Notes: a model not told the origin generated them from the letters alone. DNA of 56,801 nucleotides from CAYONP01 sp964405335 (GCA_964405335.1 CAYONP010000031.1:1-56801), one strand, 5' to 3'. Positions 41,074 through 50,754 are shown, counted from the first letter of the stretch. Translations and numbers: made by a program.

Positions 41074-42288
41074 ATGGGCGAAACCCACTCCCGATTCATC
41101 CTCGATCCGTCCGGCGAGTTCGCCGGCGCCACGGCCACGGCCGCGGCCAAGATCGACTACCCGGTGACGCTGAGCGACCTGCTCACCGAGCTGGTCAGCA
41201 TCGACGGCTCCGACCTGCACCTGCGGGCCGGCGAGCCGCCGGTGTATCGGATCCACGGGCATCTCACCCGGCAGGACAAGTACCCGGTGTTGACCAGTGA
41301 GGTGATCCTCGGCATGGCCACCGGCATCATGGATGCTGACCAGCGGATCCGGTTCGAGGAGAACCTCGAGATCGACATGAGCCACGAGGTGGAGAACGTG
41401 GCCCGGTTCCGGGTCAATGTGTTCCACCAGCGGCGCAAAGTCGGCGCGGTGATGCGGCAGATTCCGGTCAACATCCAGGGCATCGACGAGATGGGCCTGC
41501 CCCAGGTGCTGAAAGAGATTTGCATGTTGCCACGCGGTCTGGTGCTGGTCACCGGGCCGACCGGCTCGGGCAAGTCGACCACCCTGGCGGCGATGATCAA
41601 GTTCGTCAACGAGCGCCGCATGCGGCACATCGTGACCATCGAGGACCCGATCGAGTTCGTTCATACCGACCTCAAGTGCACCGTCGAGCAGCGCGAGCTG
41701 GGCATGGACACGCACAGCTTTGCCCACGCGCTGCGCCACGTACTGCGCCAGAACCCGGACATCGTGCTGGTCGGCGAGATGCGCGATCTGGAGACCATTT
41801 CGCTGGCCATCACCGTGGCCGAGACGGGCCACTTGGTCTTCGCCACCCTGCACACCACCGACGCGGCGCAGACGGTCGACCGGATCATCGACGTCTTCCC
41901 ACCCGAGCAGCAGGAGCAGATCCGGATGCAGCTCTCGATCACGCTGCAGGCGGTGGTCAGCCAGACCTTGCTGCCCAAGGTCGGCGGCGGGCGCATCGCG
42001 GCGTTCGAGATTCTGCGCGTGGTGCCGGCGGTGCGGGCGCTGGTGCGCGAGGCGAAGTCGTTCCAGATCCCGTCGGTCATCCAGGCCGGCGTCGATATGG
42101 GCATGGTCTCGCTCGATCAGACGCTGCTCGAGCTGCTGCGCCAGGGCCAGATCAAGTTCGGCGACGCGCTGATGAAGTGCAGCAACATCGTCGACTTCGT
42201 CGGCCGCGCCGAGCGGCAGCAGATCGTCTCGGCGACCGAGCTGGCCGAGGCCCGGGAGCTGATCGGCGAGCCGGCAAAGAAGGAGTGA
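41074..42288 (+). CDS. pilT: PilT-type twitching motility ATPase (second of three)
   Basis: A 404-residue paralogue. It carries about 28 extra N-terminal residues, including a Thr/Ala stretch (GATATAAAK), before the PilT domain. Walker A GPTGSGKS, EDPIEFVHT, Walker B LVGEMRD and ETGHLVFATLHT are intact. The C-terminal motif VPAVRALVREAKSFQI resembles the AIRNLIRE motif needed for pilus retraction by PilT. It is the middle gene of the triplet. Confidence 0.94.
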   Translation: MGETHSRFILDPSGEFAGATATAAAKIDYPVTLSDLLTELVSIDGSDLHLRAGEPPVYRIHGHLTRQDKYPVLTSEVILGMATGIMDADQRIRFEENLEIDMSHEVENVARFRVNVFHQRRKVGAVMRQIPVNIQGIDEMGLPQVLKEICMLPRGLVLVTGPTGSGKSTTLAAMIKFVNERRMRHIVTIEDPIEFVHTDLKCTVEQRELGMDTHSFAHALRHVLRQNPDIVLVGEMRDLETISLAITVAETGHLVFATLHTTDAAQTVDRIIDVFPPEQQEQIRMQLSITLQAVVSQTLLPKVGGGRIAAFEILRVVPAVRALVREAKSFQIPSVIQAGVDMGMVSLDQTLLELLRQGQIKFGDALMKCSNIVDFVGRAERQQIVSATELAEARELIGEPAKKE

Positions 42289-42292
42289 GCCG

Positions 42293-43429
42293 ATGGCCGC
42301 GCCCTACAAGGTGCATGACCTGCTGCGCTACATGGTCAGGGCCGACGCCTCCGACCTGATCCTCAAGGCCGGCCGCCCGCCGCTGCTGCGCGTGCTCGGC
42401 GACCTGGTGCCGCTGAGCGACGTGATGCACCAGCCGACGCCGAGCATCACCGCCGACCAGGTGCGCGAGATTGGCTACGGCATGCTCCGCCCGGACCAGA
42501 AGCGCCGGTTCGAGGAGGAGATGGAGCTCGACCTGGCCTACGAGCTCGAGGGGGTCAGCCGCTACCGGGTCAACTTCTTCCAGCAGCGCGGCTCGACCGG
42601 GGTGGCCATCCGCGCCATTCCGTTCGAGATCTGGACCGTCGAGCAGATCAACCTCCCCGAGGCGGTGGTCCGCTTCGCCGAGCGTCCCCGCGGGCTGGTA
42701 CTGGTTACCGGGCCGACCGGCTCGGGCAAATCGACCACCCTGGCGGCGTTGATCAACTACATCAACACCACCCGCGCCGAGCACATCATCACCGTCGAGG
42801 ACCCGATCGAGTTCGTCCACGAGGACGACCAGTCGTTGATCAATCAGCGCGAGTTGGGCGAGGACACGCACAGCTTCCCCAACGCGCTCAAGTCGGCCTT
42901 GCGCGAAGATCCCGACGTCATCCTGATCGGCGAGATGCGCGACCTCGAGACAATCGAGATGGCCATCACCTCGGCCGAAACGGGCCACCTGGTCTTCGGC
43001 ACGCTGCACACGACCGATGCGGTGCAGACGGTCGACCGGATCATCGACGTCTTTCCGGTCTACCAGCAGCAGCAGATCCGCCTGCAGATGGCCAGCAACC
43101 TGGTCGGCGTGGTGTCGCAGACGCTGCTCAAGCGCTCGGATGAGTCGTCGCGGGTGGCGGCCTATGAGGTCATGGCCTGCACCAACGCGGTGCGCAGCCT
43201 GATCCGCGAGGCGAAGACGCACCAGATCGAGTCGCTCATCTCGGTCGGCTCGCGGCACGGCATGCAGACCTTGAACCAGCACCTGGCCGAGCTGGTCGCC
43301 CACGAGGTCTGCAACCGGCTCGATGCGCTGGACAAGAGCCCTTATCCCGAAGAGCTGGCGCCGATGATCGACCAGGAGGCCGAGGAGAAGCGCAAGCGCG
43401 AGGAAGAGGCGCGGCGGCGGCGGCGGTGA
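42293..43429 (+). CDS. pilT: PilT-type twitching motility ATPase (third of three)
   Basis: A 378-residue paralogue, with Walker A GPTGSGKS near 139, EDPIEFVHEDDQS, Walker B LIGEMRDLE and ETGHLVFGTLHT. The motif TNAVRSLIREAKTHQIESLI is close to the AIRNLIRE signature, so this is the best true PilT of the three. The C-terminus is a charged tail (AEEKRKREEEARRRRR) unlike the other copies. The stop overlaps the alanine racemase start by four bases. Confidence 0.94.
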   Translation: MAAPYKVHDLLRYMVRADASDLILKAGRPPLLRVLGDLVPLSDVMHQPTPSITADQVREIGYGMLRPDQKRRFEEEMELDLAYELEGVSRYRVNFFQQRGSTGVAIRAIPFEIWTVEQINLPEAVVRFAERPRGLVLVTGPTGSGKSTTLAALINYINTTRAEHIITVEDPIEFVHEDDQSLINQRELGEDTHSFPNALKSALREDPDVILIGEMRDLETIEMAITSAETGHLVFGTLHTTDAVQTVDRIIDVFPVYQQQQIRLQMASNLVGVVSQTLLKRSDESSRVAAYEVMACTNAVRSLIREAKTHQIESLISVGSRHGMQTLNQHLAELVAHEVCNRLDALDKSPYPEELAPMIDQEAEEKRKREEEARRRRR

Positions 43430-44601
43430 CGCAATCGCCACGCGTCTGGGCCGACGTCGAGCTCGACCGACTGCGCGGCAACCTGGCCGCACTGCGTGAC
43501 TGCCTACCTGCACGCACCGGCATTCTCGGGGTGATCAAAGCCGACGCCTACGGCCACGGCGCTGTCATGGTCGCCGAGACCCTGGCCGCCGAGGGCGTCG
43601 AGCAGTTCGGCGTGGCCGCCGTCGACGAGGCGATCGAACTGCGCGAGGCCGGCTTCCGGCAGCCGATCTGGCACCTTGGTGTGGCCACGCCGGACCAGAT
43701 GGAAGCCGTCGTCGTCGCCGGTCTGGTCCCCACGGTGACTTGCCTCGAGCAGGTCGAGGCGCTGGAGCGGGTGGCGCCGGCCGGCTACCCGGTGCAGCTC
43801 AAGCTCGACACCGGCATGGGCCGGCGGGGCGGCGCGGCGGCCGAGACCGAGGCGCTCTGGCGGCGCATCGCCGCCGGCCCGCTGACCGTCGAGGGCGTGG
43901 CCACGCACCTGGCCACCGCCGACACCGACGCCGCCTTCGCCACGGCGCAGATTGAGCGGTTCGTCCAGTTCCGCCTGCGGATGGAAGAGAGCGGCCTGCG
44001 GGCCTGCTGTTGGCACGCGGCCAACAGCGCGGGTATCCTCCGCTTCGGCGCCTGCGGTGGGAATCTGGTGCGGCCCGGCTATGCGCTCTATGCCCCGCTG
44101 TCGGCGCCGCTGGCCGGCGTCGAGCGCTGCCTGCCGGTGCTCAGCCTCGCCACACGACTGGTCCAGGTGCGGCGGCTGCCGGCCGGGCACGAGGTCGGCT
44201 ACGCGCACGGCTGCCGCCTGCCTGGTTCAACCACCGTCGGCCTGGCCGCCATCGGTTACGGCGACGGGTTGCCGTGGCAGCTCTCCAACGGCGCCGAGGC
44301 GGTGGTGCGCGGGCGGCGCGTGCCGTACCTCGGGCGGGTCAACATGGACCTGATTCAGCTCGACTTGAACAGCGTCCCGGAGGCCCGCGTTGGAGATTGC
44401 GTGACGATTATCGGGGTCGATGGCGATGCCGAGGTCACCGTGGCCGAGCTGGCCGGCTGGGCCGGCTGCAGTGAGTACGCGATCTGCACGCAGTTGTCGC
44501 GGCGGGTAGTCCGGCGCTACCTCGACCGCGGCCGGCCGGTGGCCGAGCGGGCGTTCGACGGCCGACTCGCGCGCCGCGCGCTGAAGGAGAGTGACGTATG
44601 A
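43426..44601 (+). CDS. alr: Alanine racemase
   Basis: A 391-residue fold-III PLP enzyme that makes D-alanine for peptidoglycan. The PLP lysine is K38 in GVIKADAYGHG; the opposing catalytic tyrosine is Y259 in HEVGYAHG. VRPGYALYAPL, the GYGDGLPW segment and YLGRVNMDLIQLDL are family landmarks. It starts with GTG, overlapping the last pilT stop (GTGA), and its end overlaps the next lipoprotein start (ATGA). Placement inside a pilus operon is unusual but coupling is clear from the overlaps. Confidence 0.94.
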   Translation: MTQSPRVWADVELDRLRGNLAALRDCLPARTGILGVIKADAYGHGAVMVAETLAAEGVEQFGVAAVDEAIELREAGFRQPIWHLGVATPDQMEAVVVAGLVPTVTCLEQVEALERVAPAGYPVQLKLDTGMGRRGGAAAETEALWRRIAAGPLTVEGVATHLATADTDAAFATAQIERFVQFRLRMEESGLRACCWHAANSAGILRFGACGGNLVRPGYALYAPLSAPLAGVERCLPVLSLATRLVQVRRLPAGHEVGYAHGCRLPGSTTVGLAAIGYGDGLPWQLSNGAEAVVRGRRVPYLGRVNMDLIQLDLNSVPEARVGDCVTIIGVDGDAEVTVAELAGWAGCSEYAICTQLSRRVVRRYLDRGRPVAERAFDGRLARRALKESDV

Positions 44602-46241
44602 ACCGGCTCGCCAGGCTCGTGCTCGTCGTCCTGCTGCTCGGGCTCGGCGGCTGCTCGAGCAGCAGCGGCGGCGATGGCGGCGGCGGGGGCAACGGCAACG
44701 GCAACGGCAACACGCTGCCCGACGACGAAGCCGAGCTCGATGGCACGCTGTTCGGGGTCAGCCGCGCGGCGGCCGAGGGCCAGTCGCCGCTGGCCGGCAT
44801 CGACGTGGTTGCCCGGCGGATGCCTGGTTCGGGCGCGGTGCTGGCCCGCGCGCAGACCACCGCGCGCGGCTCGTTCTTGTTCAGCCTGGCCACGGCCAAC
44901 ACGCTGCCGCGAGGTGCCTCGATCCTGCTCCGCGCCGAGAACGACACGCGCCGCGTGCTGGGTGTGGTCAACACCACCGGCGCGGCGAACAGCAAGTCGC
45001 TCAACGAGGTCACCCACCTCGCCGCGCTGGCGATGCTCGAGGCCGGTGAGAGCGTCTTCACCGCCGCCGAGCTGGCGTTGTTTGAGACCGCCGCGCGTGA
45101 AGCGCTCGAGGCGGCCCTGGTCGACGACCCGCAGGCCGATTTTACCGCGCTGGCCAACCAGGCCGCGGCGCAGCAGTTGGCCGAGCAGATCGCCATCGAC
45201 GTGGCCGCCGGAGCGGTCACTCCGAACGCCGCGCCGACGGTGGGCAATGCCATCCTGCTGCCGACCCAATTGCCGTTTACCGGTGGCACGGTCGACATCA
45301 GTTGCGAGGTGACCGACACCGACGGCGACGCGGTCGAGGTGTTCGCCCTGGTCTGGCTCGAGGCCACGCCGACGGTGGTGCCGTTGAGCCTCAGCGGCGG
45401 GCAGTTCACCGGCAGCATCGATCTGCCGGGCAACGACGGCGAGTCGGCGCGTTCGGTCCAGGTCGGCATCGTCGCCGACGACGGTCGCTCGGCGGCCACG
45501 CCGGCGGTGCTGCGCACCGTCGCCATCCTGCCAGAGGGCCGGATCACGCTCGACATCCTGGTCGAGACGCTGTTTGACGAGCCGGCAGACCGCGCGCGGC
45601 TGGTCACTTGGCCCGACGGCCGGCGGCCGCGGGTGCGCCGCGGGGTGGCCACGCGCTCGCGGCAGGTCAACCCGGACCAGACCATCCGCGGCGCGGCGGT
45701 GGTGGTCAACGACCGGCCCGAGATCAACGGCGTCACCGGCGACGACGGTCTGCTGCTGCTCAGCGTACCGATGAGCCTGCTCGACGACGGGCTGTTGACG
45801 GTGACCACCGCGCTCGATGGGCGCATCTCGTACCGCCAGGCACTGCTCGTGCCGGAGGGCGTCGCGCTGCTTGACGGCGATGTGATCGAGGTCGACCTGG
45901 TGCTCGGCAAGCAGGCCGACTGGAGCGAGCTGGCGGCGCTGCTGGCGTTGCAGCCGCCCGACTTTGCGAAGGTGCCGATCACGGGCTTCTTCAACGTGCT
46001 GAACAACATCGACGTCGGGCCGACGGTGGCCGGCACGACGCGATTCTCGCCGCTCGATGAGACCGACCGGCAGGACGACGGCGACTTCTTTGTGGTCAAC
46101 CTGCAGCCGGGCGAGGTGACCGCGTCGGGCAGCTTCGCCGACCCGAACAGCGACACGGCCTCGCCGGCGTTCGGGCCCGTCGGGCTCGAGATGACCGCTG
46201 GCGAGGTGCAGGCGGTGTCGGCGTTGATTCCGCCGAGCTGA
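44598..46241 (+). CDS. Large lipoprotein with regulatory-like and Ig-like segments
   Basis: A 547-residue protein with a signal peptide and the lipobox LGGC (cysteine 19). A low-complexity stretch of Ser, Gly and Asn follows (about 20-39), a flexible tether. The mature protein has a carboxypeptidase-regulatory-like beta domain (about 45-115), a helical segment and Ig-like stretches (ISCEVTDTDGDAVEVFALVW, VNDRPEINGVTGDDGLLLLS). No enzyme motif is seen. It is the last gene of the pilT-alr operon; the end is followed by a dispersed palindrome. Function is unknown; surface attachment is inferred. Confidence 0.8.
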   Translation: MNRLARLVLVVLLLGLGGCSSSSGGDGGGGGNGNGNGNTLPDDEAELDGTLFGVSRAAAEGQSPLAGIDVVARRMPGSGAVLARAQTTARGSFLFSLATANTLPRGASILLRAENDTRRVLGVVNTTGAANSKSLNEVTHLAALAMLEAGESVFTAAELALFETAAREALEAALVDDPQADFTALANQAAAQQLAEQIAIDVAAGAVTPNAAPTVGNAILLPTQLPFTGGTVDISCEVTDTDGDAVEVFALVWLEATPTVVPLSLSGGQFTGSIDLPGNDGESARSVQVGIVADDGRSAATPAVLRTVAILPEGRITLDILVETLFDEPADRARLVTWPDGRRPRVRRGVATRSRQVNPDQTIRGAAVVVNDRPEINGVTGDDGLLLLSVPMSLLDDGLLTVTTALDGRISYRQALLVPEGVALLDGDVIEVDLVLGKQADWSELAALLALQPPDFAKVPITGFFNVLNNIDVGPTVAGTTRFSPLDETDRQDDGDFFVVNLQPGEVTASGSFADPNSDTASPAFGPVGLEMTAGEVQAVSALIPPS

Positions 46242-46258
46242 TCACTCCGCCGCGCGAG

Positions 46259-46334
46259 GTAGGGCCGCCTCGCCGAGGCGGCCGGCGGGGTACGCGGCTG
46301 GAATTCGGGCAGGTCGGCGCATTGCGATGCGCCG
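46259..46334. repeat. Dispersed TAGGGC-type palindrome and hairpin
   Basis: GTAGGGCCGCCTCGCCGAGGCGGCC (about 46259-46283) is another unit of the family found at 22933 and 56733, with a differently sequenced but still perfectly paired stem. A smaller hairpin (GCGCATTGCGATGCGC) lies at about 46318. Both lie between convergent genes and could act as terminators. Confidence 0.65.
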
Positions 46335-46354
46335 CTACGGTGTGCCCCGCGGGC

Positions 46355-47728
46355 CTACTCGTCGGCGAAGCGGAAGGCGTACAGGTCGGCGTCGAACAGT
46401 GCCACGCGCAGGCGCACCGGCCGGCCGATCAGCGTGGCAACGTCGGCGTCGCGCCAGCTGACCGCCTCGTCGGTCGCGTCGCCGAAGAGCGGCTCGAACT
46501 GCTCGAAACCGAAGCCGGGCAGCGGCGCGCCCGCCTCGTCGCACAGCTCGAGTCGCAGCCAGCCGGCGGCGCTGGTGGCGAAGTTGAGCCGCAGCATGCC
46601 GCCGGCGAAGACCAGCGGCCTGGTCAGCAGTTCGCCCGGCTCGCCGCCGGCGTGGACCGAGACGAAGCCGTCGACCCGCAGCAATCCGCGGCGCAGGCGG
46701 ATGTCGGGGTGGCGGTAGTGCTCGAGCCAGTAGACCGCCATCTCGCCATCGCCCGCGTCGACCGGCTGCGGCGCGACCATCAGGTTGCGCTCGGTCCAGT
46801 TGTCGGGGTCGGGGCCGGGTCGGATGAAGGCCTCGCGCCAGCGCTCCCACCGCAGGCCGTCGCGGCTCGACATGAACACCGAATCGCTCAGCCCGACGTG
46901 CCCGTGGGCGGCGATGCGCTGGCGGGTGGGCAGGAACCGCTTGGGGAAGCCGACGTAGAGGTGTGGCGCGCGGTAGTAGGGTGAGACGGCGTTGGTGTAG
47001 AGGTGTTCGGCCGGCGTGTCGCCGAAGTCGAGCCACTCGCCGGCGGTCCAGGTGACGAAGTCGCGGCTGCGGGCGACCTTGATCCCGCGCACGCCGTCGG
47101 CAAAGTCGCGGTAGTAGGCGACATACTCGCCGCGCAGCGGGTCCCAGAAGGCCAGGTTCTGCGAATCGAAGGCGCCGTCGGTGATCACCGGCTCGTCGCG
47201 CAGCCGCGACCAGTGGATGCCGTCGGGCGAGACGAAGGCGAGCAGCGGTGCGCCACCGAGCGCCTTGTACCGCTGCGCGGCCGGCGCGGCGGGGTTGGTG
47301 TCGAGGAAGGGGGCGAAGTTGTGCGAGCCTACGCCCTTCCAGATGACGTTGTTGGCCGTCGTGCCGGCCGCCTCGTAGAGCCCCAACTCGGGCCGGGTGA
47401 AGGTGACGCCGTCGCGGCTCTCGGCGTAGCAGGTGACCTCCTCGCCGCGCTCGTCGGGCAGGCCGCGGTAGTAGAGGCGGATCACCTCGCCGTCGCGGAA
47501 GACCGTCGGGTAGCCGCAGCAGAGGCCCTCCCACGGCCGGTCGAGCGGCAGCACCACGTCGCCGGCGGTGGGCGCATGAAGCCGCCGCGTCGCGCCGCCG
47601 GCGAGGCCGTCGATCAGCGTGCCGTCGAAGAAGACTTCGCGCTGCGTGCCGATGTCGAGCGGCGCCATCGCCCGCGCCGCCACCTGCCGTGGCGGGCCGG
47701 CGGCTCCGATGATGAGTAGAATCCACAT
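46355..47728 (-). CDS. Exported five-bladed-propeller protein, glycosidase-like (GH32/GH43 fold)
   Basis: A 457-residue protein with an N-terminal signal (MWILLIIGAAG...). Residues about 60-340 have repeated blade-like units (VFRDGEVIRLYYRGLP, WDPLRGEYVAYYRDFADG, YLGLSDSVFMSSRDGLRWE-like segments), including SPDGIHWSR and SRDFVTWTAGEW motifs typical of the GH32/GH43/GH117 superfamily. The C-terminal about 80 residues look like a beta-sandwich. I cannot point to a complete catalytic triad. It is divergent from thiamine pyrophosphokinase and transcribed alone. Confidence 0.75.
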   Translation of the reverse strand: MWILLIIGAAGPPRQVAARAMAPLDIGTQREVFFDGTLIDGLAGGATRRLHAPTAGDVVLPLDRPWEGLCCGYPTVFRDGEVIRLYYRGLPDERGEEVTCYAESRDGVTFTRPELGLYEAAGTTANNVIWKGVGSHNFAPFLDTNPAAPAAQRYKALGGAPLLAFVSPDGIHWSRLRDEPVITDGAFDSQNLAFWDPLRGEYVAYYRDFADGVRGIKVARSRDFVTWTAGEWLDFGDTPAEHLYTNAVSPYYRAPHLYVGFPKRFLPTRQRIAAHGHVGLSDSVFMSSRDGLRWERWREAFIRPGPDPDNWTERNLMVAPQPVDAGDGEMAVYWLEHYRHPDIRLRRGLLRVDGFVSVHAGGEPGELLTRPLVFAGGMLRLNFATSAAGWLRLELCDEAGAPLPGFGFEQFEPLFGDATDEAVSWRDADVATLIGRPVRLRVALFDADLYAFRFADE

Positions 47729-47799
47729 GGCCGCGCGTTCGGGCTGGCTGGTTCGATCCCTGCCGGAGGAGTGGCAGCCGCGGCGGCGCAGACTCGACC

Positions 47800-48423
47800 A
47801 TGCGCGTGCTCATCCTGGCCAACGGCGACTCGCCGACCGCCGATCTGCTGGCCGAGCAGCGGCCCGTCGTCGACTGGTTCGTCTGCTGCGACGGCGCCAT
47901 CGATGCGGCGCTGCGGCTCGGCCAGGTGCCCGAGGCGGTGATCGGCGACATGGACTCCGCGCCGGCGGAACTGCCGGCCGGCTGCGACCGAATCGAGCTG
48001 ACCGAGCAGGAGACGACCGACCTGGAGAAGGCGCTCTACACCGCCGTCGACCGCGGCGCGACCGAGGCCGTCATCCTCGGTGCCGGCGGCCGGCGGTGGG
48101 ATCAATTCCTCGCCAATCTGGCCGCCTTCGCCAAGTATGCCGACCGGCTGAGCATCGAGGCCGGCGACGAGCATGGCTGGCTGCGGTTGCTGCCGCCGCG
48201 CGAGGAGCACTCGTTCGACCTACCGGTGGGCACCAAGACCACGCTGCTGCCGCTGCCCGAGGCGACCGGCGTGACTCTGCGCGGCGTGCGCTGGCCGCTG
48301 GCCGAGGCGACGCTGCGCCTCGGCGGGCGCGACGACACCTCGAACGAAGTGACCGAGCCGCCGCTCCGGGTCTGGTATGACGCCGGTTGCCTGGGGCTCT
48401 ACCGCGTTGCCACCGGCGCTTGA
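47800..48423 (+). CDS. thiN: Thiamine pyrophosphokinase
   Basis: A 207-residue enzyme that converts thiamine plus ATP to thiamine diphosphate. The motifs VCCDGAIDAAL near 28, AVIGDMDSAP near 45, and QETTDLEKAL near 70 (metal and pyrophosphate sites) are characteristic. The later GGRRWDQFLANL segment has Gln where most homologues have His after the Asp. No thiamine riboswitch is visible upstream. The downstream zinc-ribbon gene has its own promoter overlapping the thiN stop. Confidence 0.93.
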   Translation: MRVLILANGDSPTADLLAEQRPVVDWFVCCDGAIDAALRLGQVPEAVIGDMDSAPAELPAGCDRIELTEQETTDLEKALYTAVDRGATEAVILGAGGRRWDQFLANLAAFAKYADRLSIEAGDEHGWLRLLPPREEHSFDLPVGTKTTLLPLPEATGVTLRGVRWPLAEATLRLGGRDDTSNEVTEPPLRVWYDAGCLGLYRVATGA

Positions 48424-48447
48424 CCGCTGTCGCCGGGCGGCTACACT
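48420..48447 (+). promoter_or_regulatory. Sigma70-type promoter overlapping the thiN stop
   Basis: TTGACC (48420-48425), a 16-base spacer and TACACT (48442-48447) lie 16 bases before the next ATG at 48464. The -35 box includes the thiN stop codon. Confidence 0.55.
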
Positions 48448-48463
48448 GACGGCGAGAGGCGCC

Positions 48464-49135
48464 ATGCTGGTTTGCAGTCGCTGTGGCACCGAGGTGGTGG
48501 TCGCCGGGCATCCCTGCCCGAGCTGCGGTCACCGTGGCGCCGTCGAAGCACGGTTCTATGCCGGTGAGGTCAAGCCCGCCCCGGCGTCGGCCGAAGCCGC
48601 GCCGGCGGTGATGGCCAGCCGCTCGGGCGCGCTGCCCGATGAGCAGCGGGCCTGGAGCCCGTGGCTCGGCGCCGTGCTGGCGATTGTGTTGACCCCGCCC
48701 GCCGGCGGCTTCGTCGCCGCGCGCAACCTGCAACGGCTGGCCGGCGGCAAGATCGATCCTTGGTTGACCGCGCTCTACCTGCTCGTCGGCGAGCTGATTG
48801 CCGCCGCCGTCGCGGGGTGGATAGCCCGCGGCAACCTGGCCCTCTGCTGGCTCCCGCTGGCGGTCTACGCCATCGCCGTCGCGGCTTGGCTGGTGCTCTG
48901 GCAGTGGCAGCCGGTCAAGCAGCGGCGCAGCGAGGTGCCGGGCCGGCACGCGCCGGGGGTCGATGCGTTCGGGGCCTTCGTCCTGGCGCTGGTCTTCAGC
49001 GCGGTGACCAGCCTGGCGGTCTATCAGGTGGCCGACCGCGTCGGCCAGCAGGCGCTGAGCCGGCCGCTGGCCGAGTGGCGGGCGAAGCAGAAGAGCGACC
49101 TGCCGCCGATGGACATGGGTTTCCCGCCGATGTAG
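48464..49135 (+). CDS. Zinc-ribbon membrane protein
   Basis: A 223-residue protein with an N-terminal zinc ribbon (CSRCG at 4-8 and CPSCG at 18-22) and a Pro/Ala linker, followed by four hydrophobic helices (about 68-90, 101-118, 128-146 and 165-185). The C-terminus is soluble and ends KSDLPPMDMGFPPM. ATG 48464 follows GAGAGG. No enzymatic motif is seen; similar zinc-ribbon membrane proteins are widespread and uncharacterised. Confidence 0.75.
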   Translation: MLVCSRCGTEVVVAGHPCPSCGHRGAVEARFYAGEVKPAPASAEAAPAVMASRSGALPDEQRAWSPWLGAVLAIVLTPPAGGFVAARNLQRLAGGKIDPWLTALYLLVGELIAAAVAGWIARGNLALCWLPLAVYAIAVAAWLVLWQWQPVKQRRSEVPGRHAPGVDAFGAFVLALVFSAVTSLAVYQVADRVGQQALSRPLAEWRAKQKSDLPPMDMGFPPM

Positions 49136-49171
49136 TCACACCCGCTCACGGCGTACCGCAAGCGTGCGGTG

Positions 49172-49258
49172 GGGGCGGGCCTCAGACCCTCCCGAGTGCC
49201 GACGAGCCCGCTTTGAGAGCCGGTTCACTCACCGGCGGGCAGGTCTGAGGCCTGCCCC
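49172..49258. terminator. Convergent terminator between the zinc-ribbon gene and the symporter gene
   Basis: GGGGCGGGCCTCAGACC (49172-49188) pairs with GGTCTGAGGCCTGCCCC (49242-49258) with one mismatch. Both flanking genes converge here. A smaller CCGCAAGCGTGCGG hairpin lies just before it. Confidence 0.55.
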
Positions 49259-49269
49259 TACCACGAAGG

Positions 49270-50754
49270 TCAACATGCCCGCTCGACCGGCTTCCAGAGC
49301 AGACTGGCCAGCCCGCCGATCAGCACCGTCGGCACAAAGCCGATCACCGTCAGCCACATGAAGCTCGGCCGGGTCTCGAGCGGCCAGCCATAGGTGGTGT
49401 ACATCGCCACGGCCAGGCCGACGGCCGCGCCGGCGAGCACCGCCGTCCCGCGGGCGCGGCGGGTCAACATGCCGAGCAGGAAGATGCCCAGCAGCGGCCC
49501 CTTGAACCCGCTGTTGACCTTGTTGGTGATCTCGATGATGGTGCCCAGATGGCCGACGAACAGCGCCAGCACGGTGACCACCAGCCCGAGCAGAAGCGTC
49601 AGGCCGCGGGCCAGCCGCAGCCTGGCCGCTTCGTCGCCGCCGACCCAGCCGAAGCGCTCCCAGAAGTCGACCGTCAGCGCCGTGGCGACGGAGTTGAGCC
49701 CGCTGTCGACCGACGACATGGTGGCGGCGAGCAGCGCGGCCAGCATCAGGCCGACGAAGCCGGGCGGGAAGTGGGTGAGGATGAAGTGCGGAAAGACGGC
49801 GTCGTTCTTCAGCTCGCTCACCCGCGGGTCGGGGTGCTGCTGGTAGTAGATCCAGAGTCCGGTGCCGAGCGCCATCAGCCCGCCGACAACGACCAGCACG
49901 CCGGCCATGTTGAGCACGAACGACTTCTGCATCGCTTCGAGGTCGCGGTTGGTCAGGTAGCGCTGGATGCTGACCTGGTCGACACCGTAGTCGGCGGTCA
50001 TGGTGAACAGCGCGCCGATCCAGCAGCCCCAGCCGGTCATGCGGGTGACCAGGCTCCAGTCGAACTCGAGCCCGTGGCGGAAGCTGCCCGGGTTGACCCG
50101 GTCGTGCAGCTTGGCCAGGTAGAACGCGCCGTCGAGCCCGCCACCCAGATTGCGGTGCAGGATGTAGAGCGCGCCGGCCAGGCCGCCGACGAAGATGCAG
50201 AACTGCGCCACGTCGGTCCAGATCACTGCCTTCATGCCGCCGAGGATGGTGTATAGCGTGGCCAGCAGCCCGCAGCCGAGCACGACCACCGGCAGCGGCC
50301 AGCCGGTCACCGCGCAGAGGGCCATGGACGGGGTGTAGATCACCGCCGCCATCCAGCCGACGCGGGTGAGCACGAAGAGCAGGCTGGCGGCGCTGCGCAC
50401 ACGGACGTCGAAGCGGCGCTCGAGGTACTCATACGCGGTGGTCAGCCGCAGGCGGTGGTAGAACGGCATGAAGCCAAGGATGATCAGCGGGGTGACCAGC
50501 ACGAAGGTGAGCAGCAGCCCCGCCTGGCGCATGCCGTACTGGTAGATCTCCGCCGGATAGCCGAGGTAGCTGATGGCGCTGAACAGCGTCGCCATGATGC
50601 TCAGACCGACGGGGAACCAGTGCATCCGCCGGCCGGCGAGGAAGTACTCCTCGGTGCTGCGCTGCCCCCGCCCGACCCAGATACCGAGGCCGACGACGAA
50701 CGCCAGATAGGCCGCCAGGATGCCGTAGTCGGCAGCGCCGAGGACCGCGGTCAC
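49270..50754 (-). CDS. Sodium:solute symporter (SSS family)
   Basis: A 494-residue inner-membrane transporter with about 13 hydrophobic helices. It has the SSS hallmarks: RSTEEYFLAGRRMHWFPVGLS near 32-52, LGGMKAVIWTDVAQFCIFVGG near 180, TADYGVDQVSIQRYLTNRD near 257 and AATMSSVDSGLNSVATALTVDF near 345. The start is GTG at 50754 and overlaps the upstream aldolase stop (GTGA). Given the N-acetylneuraminate-lyase-like neighbour, sialic acid or another sugar acid is the favoured substrate, by context only. Confidence 0.93.
   Translation of the reverse strand: MTAVLGAADYGILAAYLAFVVGLGIWVGRGQRSTEEYFLAGRRMHWFPVGLSIMATLFSAISYLGYPAEIYQYGMRQAGLLLTFVLVTPLIILGFMPFYHRLRLTTAYEYLERRFDVRVRSAASLLFVLTRVGWMAAVIYTPSMALCAVTGWPLPVVVLGCGLLATLYTILGGMKAVIWTDVAQFCIFVGGLAGALYILHRNLGGGLDGAFYLAKLHDRVNPGSFRHGLEFDWSLVTRMTGWGCWIGALFTMTADYGVDQVSIQRYLTNRDLEAMQKSFVLNMAGVLVVVGGLMALGTGLWIYYQQHPDPRVSELKNDAVFPHFILTHFPPGFVGLMLAALLAATMSSVDSGLNSVATALTVDFWERFGWVGGDEAARLRLARGLTLLLGLVVTVLALFVGHLGTIIEITNKVNSGFKGPLLGIFLLGMLTRRARGTAVLAGAAVGLAVAMYTTYGWPLETRPSFMWLTVIGFVPTVLIGGLASLLWKPVERAC

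Noticed and set aside
47729..47799. TPP riboswitch in front of thiamine pyrophosphokinase
   Set aside because: The 71-base leader has none of the conserved CTGAGA-type elements and is too short.
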